Assembly: GCA_045611845.1 (NCBI GenBank) | Contig: JAZKXZ010000025.1 | Coordinates: 1 to 64,000, forward strand | DNA length: 64,000 bases | Direction of reading: 5' to 3' | From: Enterocola sp045611845 | GTDB lineage: Bacteria > Bacteroidota > Bacteroidia > Bacteroidales > Paludibacteraceae | Shown: positions 43,510 to 52,618 of the stretch, in pieces | How the letters are laid out: each line of letters begins with the position of its first letter | How positions within the stretch are numbered: position 1 is the stretch's first letter | Notes under the pieces: model-generated | The model's database searches: none | What the model was told of the DNA's origin: nothing | Seen by the model: the letters and a program-made list of their open reading frames with translations, nothing else | Program-made: the position numbers and the translations under genes

Positions 43510-44028
43510 ATGAGTCTAGAAGGCAAATTTATAATTCCATTAAAGGACCTAGAAGAGCATCTAGTGGATTATGAATATCATTTAGACGAGGAGTTCTTTA
43601 AAAGTATTGACCAAGAAGAAATCATCTCTGGAGACCTTGATGCCTATGTTTCTGTGAAGAAAACAGTTGATGCATTTGAGATTGACATAGAGATAGATGG
43701 TGAAATAGTGGTTACATGCCAAAGATGTTTGGATGAATTAACTTTACCTATTTACACTGAAGAACATTTAGTTGTAAGATTTGGTGAAGATAAGACTGCT
43801 GAAACAGACGAGCTAGTAATAATCCCAGAAAGTGAGGGTGTTATTGATATGGCATGGTACTTATATGAGTTTATTGGTCTAAATATTCCAATTCAACCTG
43901 TTCACGAAGAAGGTGAATGTAATGAACAAATGGAAGAACTTTTAGAGAAATATTCTCCAAATAGGGAAAAAGAAGAAATAGATCCTAGATGGGAAGACTT
44001 AAAAAAACTGATAAATAATAATAACTAA
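43510..44028 (+). CDS. DUF177/YceD-family protein
   Basis: The 172-residue acidic protein has the family's CQRCLDELTLP motif and a C-terminal WEDLKKL end. In many bacteria this gene is paired with rpmF, as here (13 nt). In plants and E. coli its relatives take part in 23S rRNA accumulation. It is cytoplasmic. Confidence 0.85.
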   Translation: MSLEGKFIIPLKDLEEHLVDYEYHLDEEFFKSIDQEEIISGDLDAYVSVKKTVDAFEIDIEIDGEIVVTCQRCLDELTLPIYTEEHLVVRFGEDKTAETDELVIIPESEGVIDMAWYLYEFIGLNIPIQPVHEEGECNEQMEELLEKYSPNREKEEIDPRWEDLKKLINNNN

Positions 44029-44041
44029 AATATAAAAAGAG

Positions 44042-44227
44042 ATGGCACATCCTAAACGAAGACAATCAAAAACTAGAACAGCTAAACGTAGAACTCACGA
44101 CGTAGCTGTAGCTCCTACATTGGTAGCTTGCTCTAACTGTGGTGCATTAAACATCGCTCACACAGTATGTTGCGAATGTGGTTATTACAGAGGTAAATTA
44201 GCAGCTGAACAAACAGCAAACGCTTAA
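44042..44227 (+). CDS. rpmF: 50S ribosomal protein L32 (bL32)
   Basis: The 61-residue protein begins MAHPKRRQSKTRTAKRRTHD and has the zinc ribbon CSNCGALNIAHTVCCECGYYRG. The usual neighbours plsX and fabH are absent; a terminator and then the trp leader follow. Confidence 0.96.
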   Translation: MAHPKRRQSKTRTAKRRTHDVAVAPTLVACSNCGALNIAHTVCCECGYYRGKLAAEQTANA

Positions 44228-44243
44228 GATACTTGATGATTTA

Positions 44244-44280
44244 AAAATAAAGTTCCAAGTTGTTGGAACTTTATTTTTTT
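44244..44280 (+). terminator. Terminator after rpmF
   Basis: A 15-bp stem pairs 44244-44258 with 44263-44277 around GTTG, followed by a T-run. The -33 element of the trpB promoter lies inside it. Confidence 0.92.
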
Positions 44281-44293
44281 TTATATACCTTTG
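44263..44293 (+). promoter_or_regulatory. trpB promoter
   Basis: TTG (44263-44265), 20-nt spacer and TACCTTTG (44286-44293). The predicted start (about 44299) leaves only a few bases before the leader ATG at 44302. Confidence 0.75.
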
Positions 44294-44301
44294 CCTACGT
44301 T

Positions 44302-44349
44302 ATGAAAAACATGGTTAGAAATATGCAATGGTGGTGGCGCCTTAATTAA
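44302..44349 (+). CDS. trpL: trp leader peptide (15 aa)
   Basis: The reading frame MKNMVRNMQWWWRLN has three consecutive Trp codons (44329-44337) and a TAA stop at 44347-44349. It lies directly upstream of a hairpin terminator and trpB, the classic layout of ribosome-mediated attenuation. When Trp-tRNA is scarce, the ribosome should stall on the Trp codons. The frame is far too short for codon statistics, so the evidence is the motif and its position. Confidence 0.85.
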   Translation: MKNMVRNMQWWWRLN

Positions 44350-44354
44350 TTTAG

Positions 44355-44414
44355 GGTGGATGCTTCTTATTGTATAGTGATATATAACCGTAGGAACTCC
44401 ACCTACGGTTTTTT
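44355..44414 (+). promoter_or_regulatory. trp attenuator with antiterminator arm
   Basis: Terminator: AACCGTAGG (44386-44394) pairs with CCTACGGTT (44402-44410), followed by T-run 44409-44414. Antiterminator candidate: GGTGGA (44355-44360) pairs with TCCACC (44398-44403), which takes the loop and part of the terminator's 3' arm. A ribosome stalled at 44329-44337 would leave GGTGGA free; one at the stop codon would cover it. Confidence 0.8.
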
Positions 44415-44465
44415 GGTATTTTAACCTATGGAATTTAAAGTGGTAAAACAATAAAATCAGTAAAT

Positions 44466-45830
44466 ATGAAAACAACAAAAAAAATCGTATTGCCAGAAAA
44501 CGAGATGCCAACATCTTGGTATAATATTGTGGCAGATATGAAAACTAAACCAATGCCTTATCTAAATCCTAAGACTAAGGAAATTCTTACTGAGGCAGAC
44601 TTGGAACCTATCTTCGCTAAAGAGTTAATTAAACAAGAATTCTCTACTGAGCGTTGGATAGAAATTCCAGACGAAGTGCGCGATTTGTATCGTATCTATC
44701 GTCCTACTCCGCTAGTAAGAGCTTCTGGTTTGGAAAAGGCACTAGATACTCCTGCTAAGATTTATTTCAAAAATGAGAGTGTGTCTCCAGTGGGTTCACA
44801 CAAACTAAACTCTGCTATTCCACAAGCTTATTTCAATAAGATTGAAGGTATTAAACACCTAACTACTGAAACTGGTGCTGGTCAATGGGGTAGTTCGCTA
44901 AGTATTGCTTGTAAACACTTTGGTCTAGACCTTAGAGTGTTTATGGTGAAATGTAGCTATGAGCAAAAACCATATCGTAAGGCTGTGATGAACACATACG
45001 GTGCAAAGGTTTATGCTTCTCCTAGTGATGTGACTGCTATTGGTAGAAAAATGCGTGAGCAATTTCCTGGCACTTCAGGTAGCTTAGGTATGGCTATCTC
45101 TGAGGCTGTGGAAGAAGCTCTTAAAGACAAAGATACTCACTATAGCTTGGGTAGTGTGCTACATCATGTGGCTATTCACCAATCTATTTCTGGTCTTGAA
45201 ACTGAAAAACAAATGGAGATTGCAGGTGACTATCCAGACATGGTAATTGCTTGCTTTGGTGGTGGTTCAAATTTCTGTGGTATTACTTTCCCATTCCTAC
45301 GTCATAAACTAACTGATGGCAAGGATATTAGACTAATTGCTGCAGAACCTGCTTCTTGTCCTAAACTTACTCGTGGTCAGTTTAGCTACGACTTTGGCGA
45401 TACAGAAGGTTATACTCCACTTATTCCTATGTACACTTTGGGTCATGAGTTCCAACCTGCTAGCATTCACGCAGGTGGTTTAAGATATCACGGTGCTGGT
45501 AATGTGGTGAGCCAACTTAAGAAAGATGGCTACATTGAGGCTCAAGACGTGCACCAAGATGAAACATTTAAAGCTGGTATCTTATTTGCACAAGCAGAAG
45601 GTATTATTCCTGCTCCAGAGTCTACTCACGCTATTGCAGTGGCTATTCGCGAAGCGTTGAAGGCAAAAGAAAGCGGTGAAGAGAAAGTTATTCTATTCCA
45701 ACTTTCTGGTCACGGACTTATCGATATGATGTCTTACGAGAAATATCTGCACGGAGGTTTAACAAACTATGAAGTGCCTCAAGATTTAATTGATGATAGC
45801 ATAGCTAAAATACAAGACTTACAGCCTTAA
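44466..45830 (+). CDS. trpB: Tryptophan synthase beta chain, TrpB2 type
   Basis: The 454-residue PLP enzyme joins indole (or indole from another source) with serine to make Trp. PLP Lys113 is in VGSHKLNSAIPQ; also present are ETGAGQWGSSLS and FGGGSNFCG. The long form and the EFQPASIHAGGLRYHG region indicate the TrpB2 branch. No trpA or other trp gene is nearby, as is common for TrpB2. It has its own attenuator (leader 44302-44349) and converges with the OstA-like gene, overlapping it by 4 nt. Confidence 0.94.
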   Translation: MKTTKKIVLPENEMPTSWYNIVADMKTKPMPYLNPKTKEILTEADLEPIFAKELIKQEFSTERWIEIPDEVRDLYRIYRPTPLVRASGLEKALDTPAKIYFKNESVSPVGSHKLNSAIPQAYFNKIEGIKHLTTETGAGQWGSSLSIACKHFGLDLRVFMVKCSYEQKPYRKAVMNTYGAKVYASPSDVTAIGRKMREQFPGTSGSLGMAISEAVEEALKDKDTHYSLGSVLHHVAIHQSISGLETEKQMEIAGDYPDMVIACFGGGSNFCGITFPFLRHKLTDGKDIRLIAAEPASCPKLTRGQFSYDFGDTEGYTPLIPMYTLGHEFQPASIHAGGLRYHGAGNVVSQLKKDGYIEAQDVHQDETFKAGILFAQAEGIIPAPESTHAIAVAIREALKAKESGEEKVILFQLSGHGLIDMMSYEKYLHGGLTNYEVPQDLIDDSIAKIQDLQP

Positions 45831-47431
45831 TATTCTGTACGTCTTCTCTTTGATGAAGCCTTAGAAGCAGCGTTAGCATCTTCTAGGGCTTTTTTATTTT
45901 TAAGATTGTAGATGTCGTATTGGTCTTTTGGACGCATATATTCGTAGTCGGCGTAGCCGCCAAGGCGAGTAATGCTTGTTTGCTCTTTTTTGTCTGGAGT
46001 GTACATGATGCCATTTGAGGCTGGTGTCATTACAATCTTTTTGATTTGGTTTTTATCGCCAAAATATAGGTAAAGTTCACTACTTTCTGCTTTGTTTATA
46101 CCTACGTATTCTGTAGGAGAGTCTTCTGCTTTGTCTTTGCTGTCTTCTTCTACAAAATATACAGAAAGAGCATTGCCACTAACATCTGCTTTGTAGAGTT
46201 TGCCATCGTTAAGGTATGCTATAATATGTTTGCCTGATACCTGATTTATGGCTAGAGTGTCTTCTTTTGAGTATATAAATGCAGAGCCTACAATATCAAC
46301 CCTGTCAACCATCTCATTTTTGGTGTACATTTTAATAGTTTCTCCAGTGATTTGGTTGTTTTCATTCCAAAGTATAGGAGCACCAAACATTTGAATAGTA
46401 GAGTCTTGTGAATTGTAGTATAATGAGTCGCATAGAGATTGGAAGTCTATGTGCCATGATTGCACATTGTAATATGCTTTTAGTTTGGTGTTGTTTTCTT
46501 CTGATGCGTCGTAGAAGATAGTGTCTGAGGTAATAAACATACTATCTACGCTTGAGAAGTCTATTACTGTGGCTTTTTTGGTTGTAAATCCTTTGCGTGT
46601 CTTTTCGTTGTATAGACCGTAGTCTCCAACAAGTAGTAAGCATTCTGAAGAGTCGCGTAGGGCTACGTTTTTAAAGCCTTCTGCCTCTCCTGTACGTTGG
46701 TTGTAATAAAGTGTATCGGCAGACAATTTGCGACCTTTTGTGCCTCTAATGTGTGAGTTGTCTATAAGTTTGGCATTGTCTTTTATGGTGTTGTACCAAC
46801 CATATTCAGAATAGATACGTGTGCTATCTTGTACAATGTCTGAAGGTCCTAGAATGTAGGCTATTTTCTCTACAGTTTGGTACTTAAGTGTGTCTGAGAA
46901 TAAGTCAAAGTCTTTGTTGTTTAGAACTACGTTGTTTTGAAATATTGCGATATCTAGGTCTGGGTAATATTTGCCGTTTGTTGAGGTTAGAACATTGGTA
47001 GAGTCAACAATTTTACCGCCTTGGAAGTAGTATCCTATATTTGCTTTTCTGTCGTAGTTTAGTGAGTCTGTGTACAATGTAAGTTCTTTGTTTTCCATTC
47101 TTACATTGTGTCTTAGACGCGCCATTTTGCTGTCGCCATTGTAGAATAGGTGGTCTGCATATACAGTAAGGCTATCGCCTTGAATCATCTTTATATTGCC
47201 GTGTGCGCTAATGTTGTTTGACTTGTTGTAGAAATATGCTTTGTCGCAATACATTAGAGCTTCGTCGTGTCTAAACACTACGTTTCCATTTAAGATTTGG
47301 CAGTCTGGGTATTTTTCTTCATCGAAATCTAGGGTTTCAGAATGTTCTAGGTAGATAAGAGTTTTCCCAGCAAATGAGAACATTAGCGATGCAAGGATAA
47401 ATGTAAGTAATATGTATGTTTTTTTTAGCAT
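45827..47431 (-). CDS. OstA/LptA-like periplasmic or outer-membrane protein
   Basis: The 534-residue precursor has a signal peptide and then repeated OstA-type beta-jellyroll segments (LEHSETLDFDEE, QILNGNVVFRHDEALMYCDKAYFYNKSNNISAHGNIKMIQGDSLTVYADHLFYNGDSKMARL-like). Such proteins are the Bacteroidetes counterparts of LptA/OstA, binding lipopolysaccharide in transit to the outer membrane. Length is well beyond LptA, indicating several repeats. It follows surA by 1 nt. Confidence 0.82.
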   Translation of the reverse strand: MLKKTYILLTFILASLMFSFAGKTLIYLEHSETLDFDEEKYPDCQILNGNVVFRHDEALMYCDKAYFYNKSNNISAHGNIKMIQGDSLTVYADHLFYNGDSKMARLRHNVRMENKELTLYTDSLNYDRKANIGYYFQGGKIVDSTNVLTSTNGKYYPDLDIAIFQNNVVLNNKDFDLFSDTLKYQTVEKIAYILGPSDIVQDSTRIYSEYGWYNTIKDNAKLIDNSHIRGTKGRKLSADTLYYNQRTGEAEGFKNVALRDSSECLLLVGDYGLYNEKTRKGFTTKKATVIDFSSVDSMFITSDTIFYDASEENNTKLKAYYNVQSWHIDFQSLCDSLYYNSQDSTIQMFGAPILWNENNQITGETIKMYTKNEMVDRVDIVGSAFIYSKEDTLAINQVSGKHIIAYLNDGKLYKADVSGNALSVYFVEEDSKDKAEDSPTEYVGINKAESSELYLYFGDKNQIKKIVMTPASNGIMYTPDKKEQTSITRLGGYADYEYMRPKDQYDIYNLKNKKALEDANAASKASSKRRRTEY

Positions 47432-47432
47432 A

Positions 47433-48776
47433 TTATTTTATCCAACCAGGGTAATGGAATTTGCAGTTTTTGTATTCTGGAGATATTAGAATAAATGTTT
47501 CTTGTTGTTTTTCTTTAATCCAGTTTTCGATAAGTTCTTGGTTTTTATATGCTGTAACCAAGTCTTTTAGTTCTTGGAAGTCGTCTTGTGGATTGGCTTT
47601 GTGTGCTTTTATTCTAGATTTTAGACGAACAATGCATACCATTTCCTTGCCAGTTTCATTTTTGTATGAAAATGGTGAAGAAATTTCTCCTTCTTTCATA
47701 GTGTAAATTACTTTAGCTATTTCTGAAGGTAGGTCTTGAAGTTGGAATTTGGTGGTTCCGTTTTGTGGGTTTATCATTAAACCGTCATTTTGTTTTGACT
47801 TTTCGTCTTCTGAGAAGTTTTTAGCAGCCTCGCCAAATGTGGTTTCTCCTTTACGTATAGTAGTGGCAATGCTATCTAACTTAAGAGATGCTTCTTGTTT
47901 TTCTTTTAAACCAATTTTTGGGATAAGAAGAATATGACGACAGTTTACTTGGTCGTTTTTTCTTTCTATAAGTTGGATGATGTGATAGCCAAATTCAGTT
48001 TTAACTATACGTGAAACTTTGTTTGGATCGTATAGAGAGAATGCCATATTGGCAAATTCTGGTACGAGTTTGCCTTTTGTCATAAAACCAAGTTCGCCAC
48101 CTTGTAGGGCTGAGCCTCTATCTTCTGAGTAAAGGATAGCTAGGGTAGAGAATTGGTATGTGCCAGATTCGATTTTTTCTCTAAAGTCGCGAAGCTGGCT
48201 TTTAATTCTTTCTTCTTCGGCTGAGGTAACTTCAGGGAATAAGCCTATAACTTGTACTTCTACTTTTTCTGGGATGTTTGGAATGCTGTCTTTTGGCATT
48301 TTATCGTAGAAGCGCTTAACGTCTTGTGGAGAAATTCTTACGCCAGATACTATATGCTGTTGCATTTGTTGCATAAGCAGTTGGTCTCTAACGTTGTTTG
48401 CCATTTCTTCTTTAATCTTACTCATAGGTTTGTTGAAATATTCTTCCAACTTTTCTTTTGAGCCTATTTGACTTACGAAATAGCGAATGCGTGAATCTAC
48501 TTGTTGGTCTACAGTAGCGTCACTTACACTTAAACTATCTAGTTTTGCACCAGCAATAAATAGTTTTTGTAGTGCTATTTGCTCTGGAATGGTGCAGTAT
48601 GGGTCTCCTTCTATAGGTGTTTTTTCGTATTTCCTACGTTGGATTTCATTTTCTATGTCTGAATATAGAATAGGCTCGTCACCAACCACCCAAATCACTT
48701 GGTCGATAACTTTGTAGTTTTGACCAAAAGTAAGGGCGCTAGAGAGTATAAAAAGTATAGTAAGGAGTTTGCGCAT
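47433..48776 (-). CDS. surA: SurA-like periplasmic peptidyl-prolyl isomerase
   Basis: The start is placed at MRKLLTILFILSSALTFGQ (48776), one base after the upstream stop; a longer frame would overlap that gene. After the signal peptide come a SurA N-terminal chaperone region and two parvulin modules (for example EDRGSALQGGELGFMTKGKLVPEFANMAF and NCRHILLIP). It should escort outer-membrane proteins. Gene symbol by homology only. Confidence 0.86.
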   Translation of the reverse strand: MRKLLTILFILSSALTFGQNYKVIDQVIWVVGDEPILYSDIENEIQRRKYEKTPIEGDPYCTIPEQIALQKLFIAGAKLDSLSVSDATVDQQVDSRIRYFVSQIGSKEKLEEYFNKPMSKIKEEMANNVRDQLLMQQMQQHIVSGVRISPQDVKRFYDKMPKDSIPNIPEKVEVQVIGLFPEVTSAEEERIKSQLRDFREKIESGTYQFSTLAILYSEDRGSALQGGELGFMTKGKLVPEFANMAFSLYDPNKVSRIVKTEFGYHIIQLIERKNDQVNCRHILLIPKIGLKEKQEASLKLDSIATTIRKGETTFGEAAKNFSEDEKSKQNDGLMINPQNGTTKFQLQDLPSEIAKVIYTMKEGEISSPFSYKNETGKEMVCIVRLKSRIKAHKANPQDDFQELKDLVTAYKNQELIENWIKEKQQETFILISPEYKNCKFHYPGWIK

Positions 48777-48777
48777 A

Positions 48778-49626
48778 TTATTCTTCATTTTCATAGAAAT
48801 GGACGATACCATTTTCTATGGCTTCGTTATATAGTTCTTGCCTAAAGTCTGTGATGAACTGTATTTTTTCTCTGTTTAATAATATATTGTAAAGTTCATC
48901 TTTTATAAGTTCGTATGGAGATGGTTCTCCTGCTTTGCATAGTCCTATTACTTTTAGGTAATAGCTATTTTCTTCTGATTGTTGTACAATAGTACCTCTG
49001 CTCAAGATAGGGTCTGTAGATTCTATCTTGTTTGGAAGATATTCTATTATTTTTGAGTATTCTGCCCAGTTGTCTATGAAAAATTCATATTTAAGTGCAT
49101 TGCCAGTACAATAGCGCATAATAGACTCTAGATTTTCGTCGTTTATATCAGATAGTAGTCTAGAAAGCGAGTCTTGACCTTGGGCTGAGTTGTGTACTTG
49201 TATAAAAATACCTTTGATAAGAGGATTCTTAATTAAAAATGATTCTTTTTTCTTTTCGTATAATGATACAAGTGAGTCTTCTGGTATTTGTTGTAGTTTT
49301 TCTAGTATAAGTTGTTGTTGGTATTTATTGATGATTAACTCATGTTTGTAGATTTCTGTAAGTTTGTCTATCTCTTTTGAGTTGCCAACATTTTCTTTTG
49401 CTTTCTTATACATTAAGTTGCTAATTATCCACTGTTTTTTGTAGCTGTCTGCATATTTTGCACTATCGGCTACGCTAAGATCTCTAGGGATAACTTGTTC
49501 TATTTCATCAAGATAAAGAAAATTTCCGTCCATCTCTAGCACTGCATTGCGAGTTAAGTCTCTTTGTATTTGTTGACAAGAGACTAGTGTGCAAAGTGCT
49601 AATATGAAGAAAATTGCCTTTTTCAT
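48778..49626 (-). CDS. Lipoprotein of the SurA/PpiC neighbourhood
   Basis: The 282-residue precursor has a lipobox (LCTLVSC, Cys about residue 17), then a helical SurA-like N-terminal chaperone region (MDGNFLYLDEIEQVIPRDLS; WIISNLMYKKAKENV). A parvulin active centre is not evident. It lies between two PPIases in one operon (1 nt from surA; 4-nt overlap with the other), so a chaperone role in outer-membrane assembly is likely. Confidence 0.72.
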   Translation of the reverse strand: MKKAIFFILALCTLVSCQQIQRDLTRNAVLEMDGNFLYLDEIEQVIPRDLSVADSAKYADSYKKQWIISNLMYKKAKENVGNSKEIDKLTEIYKHELIINKYQQQLILEKLQQIPEDSLVSLYEKKKESFLIKNPLIKGIFIQVHNSAQGQDSLSRLLSDINDENLESIMRYCTGNALKYEFFIDNWAEYSKIIEYLPNKIESTDPILSRGTIVQQSEENSYYLKVIGLCKAGEPSPYELIKDELYNILLNREKIQFITDFRQELYNEAIENGIVHFYENEE

Positions 49627-51032
49627 TTTATGGTTTTAAGTATATTTTGGTTTACCTTAATGGTATATTTTTCTCTAAGTTGTTTAATCCAGTTTTTTTC
49701 TAGTTCGTCTTGGTATTGGCTAATAACAATGCCACGAACTTTGTTGTATGGCTTGTCGAAATTTCCTTTTTCGTAGATAGCTTTTAGGGCTTCTTCGTCT
49801 TTAGAGGCTTTGTCCCAAACAACATCTTTGCTAATATTGAAAAGTAGGATGCCGTCGCGATATTCTTGCATTAGGTATCCAAATTCTGGATATTTCTTTT
49901 CAAGGTTAGCGTCTGCAAATCTTAATACCTCAATGTCTGTTAAGGTGTCTGCTAGTTTGTATTCTTTTCTTGTTTTGTTTATAAAACTTTCTCTAACTAA
50001 TGCTGCACGTTCGTCCATTCTTATGCGAGTTTGGATTTGTGGCATCCATCTGTTGTAGTCTGGTTTGTCGTGTTTTTCGATTAGTTGGATAATGTGGAAA
50101 CCGTATGGAGCTTCTACTACTTCTGTATAGTCTCCTGGGTATTTTAATGCAAATGCTGCGTCTTCAAAAAGTTCGTTTGTTTGGCCTGTTGAAACCCAAT
50201 ATGGAAGAATGCCACCTGGTTTGGTGTTTTTGTCTTCTGAGTGAGCTTTTACAAGGTCTTCAAATAATCCACCGTTTTCTAGTACAGAGTGAATTCTATG
50301 CATTTCTTGTCTGATAGCATCTATTTGAGCAGAGTCTGCATCTTCTGGTTTGCGTTTGAAAATATGGGCTACTTGAACTTCGCCTCTTGTAGGTCTTGTT
50401 TTGTGTACTTTGATTAGGTGATAACCAAAGTTTGTTTTGATAGGGTCGCTTATTTTCCCTTTTTTAAGTGAGAACGCTGCATTTTCAAATGGATAAACCA
50501 TTGTCATGCCTGTGACCCAACCTAAATTGCCTTCGTTGTATCTCACAGAAGGGTCTTCTGAAACTTCAACTGCTAGTTTGTTGAAGTCCATTTTTTTAGA
50601 ACGCTTTTTGGCTGCTAAAGCTTTTTCTAAGGCAACAGAGTCTTCTGGGAAATCGGTTCTGAAAAGGATGTGGCTTACATAAATATCCTTAAGGAGATTG
50701 TTGTAAGCCTCCTTCTCAAATTCTTTTATTTTAACACTGTCGGTTAAATATGCTGCTGCAAGTGGAGCACGATAAGCATTGAACTCTTCGCCAAAAGAGC
50801 TCGCTGTATCGTATTTTAGTGAATAAGCCTCTTCTACTTTTAGTTTAAAGTTTATAAACATTTCCATATATGCCTCTGCTGATAGAGTGTCAGACTCTAT
50901 ATGGTTGTTTTTCTTGTAGTAGTATTCAAACTCTTGTTTTGAAATTTCTCTGTCATTTATTGTAAGTAGAGTTTGTGCTACAATAGATGAACAAACAATT
51001 AAACTACTAAGTATTAAAGCTAATTTTTTCAT
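49623..51032 (-). CDS. PpiC-type periplasmic peptidyl-prolyl isomerase
   Basis: The 469-residue precursor has a signal peptide, a chaperone-like N-terminus and two parvulin domains (DIYVSHILFRTDFPEDS ... GNLGWVTGMTMVYPFENAAFSLKKGKISDPI ... GYHLIKVH, then VQVAHIFKR ... ILPYWVSTG ... GFHIIQLI). Its ATG overlaps the guaB stop by one base. Confidence 0.88.
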   Translation of the reverse strand: MKKLALILSSLIVCSSIVAQTLLTINDREISKQEFEYYYKKNNHIESDTLSAEAYMEMFINFKLKVEEAYSLKYDTASSFGEEFNAYRAPLAAAYLTDSVKIKEFEKEAYNNLLKDIYVSHILFRTDFPEDSVALEKALAAKKRSKKMDFNKLAVEVSEDPSVRYNEGNLGWVTGMTMVYPFENAAFSLKKGKISDPIKTNFGYHLIKVHKTRPTRGEVQVAHIFKRKPEDADSAQIDAIRQEMHRIHSVLENGGLFEDLVKAHSEDKNTKPGGILPYWVSTGQTNELFEDAAFALKYPGDYTEVVEAPYGFHIIQLIEKHDKPDYNRWMPQIQTRIRMDERAALVRESFINKTRKEYKLADTLTDIEVLRFADANLEKKYPEFGYLMQEYRDGILLFNISKDVVWDKASKDEEALKAIYEKGNFDKPYNKVRGIVISQYQDELEKNWIKQLREKYTIKVNQNILKTIK

Positions 51033-52507
51033 TATTCTCCTCTTGAATAGTTAGGTGCTTCTTGTGTAATTGTAACGTCGTGTGGGTGATTTTCTTTCAC
51101 ACCAGCAGCTGTGATTCTGGTAAATTTAGCATTGTGAAGCATATCAATGTTTTTAGCTCCGCAATATCCCATACCAGAACGTAAACCACCAAGTAGTTGG
51201 TAAACAACTTCGTAAAGAGAACCTTTGTATGGAACGCGTGCTGCGATACCTTCTGGAACAAGTTTCTTAACGTCGTCTTCTGCATCTTGGAAGTAGCGGT
51301 CTTTAGAGCCTTTTTGCATAGCTTCTAGAGAACCCATACCACGATATGATTTGAATTTACGTCCGTTGTAGATGATAGTGTCGCCAGGAGATTCTTCTAC
51401 ACCAGCAAGTAGTGAGCCAACCATGATTGAACTAGCACCTGCTGCTAGGGCTTTCACCATGTCGCCTGAGTAACGGATACCACCGTCGGCGATAACTGGA
51501 ACACCTGTGCCTTCTAGTGCTTTTGATACTTCGTAGATAGCAGAAAGTTGAGGAACACCAACACCTGCGATAACACGGGTGGTACAGATAGAACCTGGTC
51601 CGATACCAACTTTAACAGCGTCAGCGCCTGCTTCAACTAATGCTTTTGCAGCTTCTGGAGTAGCGATATTACCTACTACGATATCAATTTGTGGGAATCT
51701 TTTCTTAGCTTCTTTAAGTGTGTCGATAACGCCTTTTGAGTGGCCGTGAGCAGTGTCGATAATGATAGCATCTACACCTGCTTCTACTAGAGCTTCGATA
51801 CGTTGGAATGTGTCACCTGTTACACCTACACCAGCAGCTACGCGAAGACGACCTTTTGAGTCTTTGCAAGCCATAGGTTTGTCTTTTGCTTTAGTGATGT
51901 CTTTGTATGTAACAAGACCAACTAGTTTGCCGTCTTTGTCTACTACAGGAAGTTTTTCGATTTTATGTTTTTGAAGAATTTCTGCTGCGTCTTCTAGGTT
52001 TGTAGTTTGATGTGTTGTTACTAAGTTGTCTTTGGTCATAATTTCGTCCACAGTTTTCTTAGTATTACGTTCAAAACGTAGGTCGCGGTTTGTAACAATA
52101 CCTAGTAGGTAGTTGTTTTCATCAACTACAGGGATACCACCAATGTGGAATTCTTTCATAAGTGCAAGAGCGTCTGCTACAGTTTTGCCAGAAAGAATGC
52201 TCACTGGATCGTATATCATACCGTTTTCTGCACGTTTTACTGTGTGTACTTGGCGAGCTTGTTCTGCGATAGGCATGTTTTTGTGGATAACGCCGATACC
52301 ACCCTCACGAGCGATAGCAATAGCAAGCTTAGCTTCTGTAACAGTATCCATTGCTGCAGAAACGATAGGGGTTTTTAACTCGATGTTGCGTGAGAAACGT
52401 GTTGTTAATTCAACATCACGTGGCACAACTTCTGAATAGGCTGGGATTAAAAGGACGTCGTCGAAGGTAAGACCGTCCATAACGATTTTGTCTGCAATAA
52501 ATGACAT
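51032..52507 (-). CDS. guaB: Inosine-5'-monophosphate dehydrogenase
   Basis: The 491-residue enzyme converts IMP to XMP in GMP synthesis. TFDDVLLIPAYSE begins the barrel; two CBS domains sit at about 90-205; the catalytic Cys is in VGIGPGSICTTRVIAGVG; the flap region GMGSLEAMQKGSKDRY is intact. It begins a minus-strand operon with the PpiC/OstA genes; only a -7-like box is seen upstream. Confidence 0.97.
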   Translation of the reverse strand: MSFIADKIVMDGLTFDDVLLIPAYSEVVPRDVELTTRFSRNIELKTPIVSAAMDTVTEAKLAIAIAREGGIGVIHKNMPIAEQARQVHTVKRAENGMIYDPVSILSGKTVADALALMKEFHIGGIPVVDENNYLLGIVTNRDLRFERNTKKTVDEIMTKDNLVTTHQTTNLEDAAEILQKHKIEKLPVVDKDGKLVGLVTYKDITKAKDKPMACKDSKGRLRVAAGVGVTGDTFQRIEALVEAGVDAIIIDTAHGHSKGVIDTLKEAKKRFPQIDIVVGNIATPEAAKALVEAGADAVKVGIGPGSICTTRVIAGVGVPQLSAIYEVSKALEGTGVPVIADGGIRYSGDMVKALAAGASSIMVGSLLAGVEESPGDTIIYNGRKFKSYRGMGSLEAMQKGSKDRYFQDAEDDVKKLVPEGIAARVPYKGSLYEVVYQLLGGLRSGMGYCGAKNIDMLHNAKFTRITAAGVKENHPHDVTITQEAPNYSRGE

Positions 52508-52535
52508 AGCTATAATATTAGAAATTTATTGCGTG

Positions 52536-52543
52536 CAAATTTA
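52536..52543 (-). promoter_or_regulatory. -7 element of guaB
   Basis: Minus-strand TAAATTTG matches TAnnTTTG, about 29 nt before the guaB ATG. The -33 is not visible. Confidence 0.45.
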
Positions 52544-52544
52544 G

Positions 52545-52582
52545 TAAAAAAACTCGGTTTTAGGCGAATTTTATGCCTAAAA
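52545..52582 (-). terminator. Terminator downstream of rnz
   Basis: On the minus strand TTTTAGGC (52582-52575) pairs with GCCTAAAA (52565-52558), followed by a T-rich tract. It separates the recJ-recQ-rnz operon from guaB. Confidence 0.7.
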
Positions 52583-52618
52583 TTTACTAATTGAGCCCTA
52601 AAAAATGCTTAAAAAATC

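Noticed and set aside
48777..48812. Longer N-terminus of the SurA-like protein
   Set aside because: It would overlap the upstream gene by 35 nt and precede the signal peptide; MRKLL at 48776 fits better.
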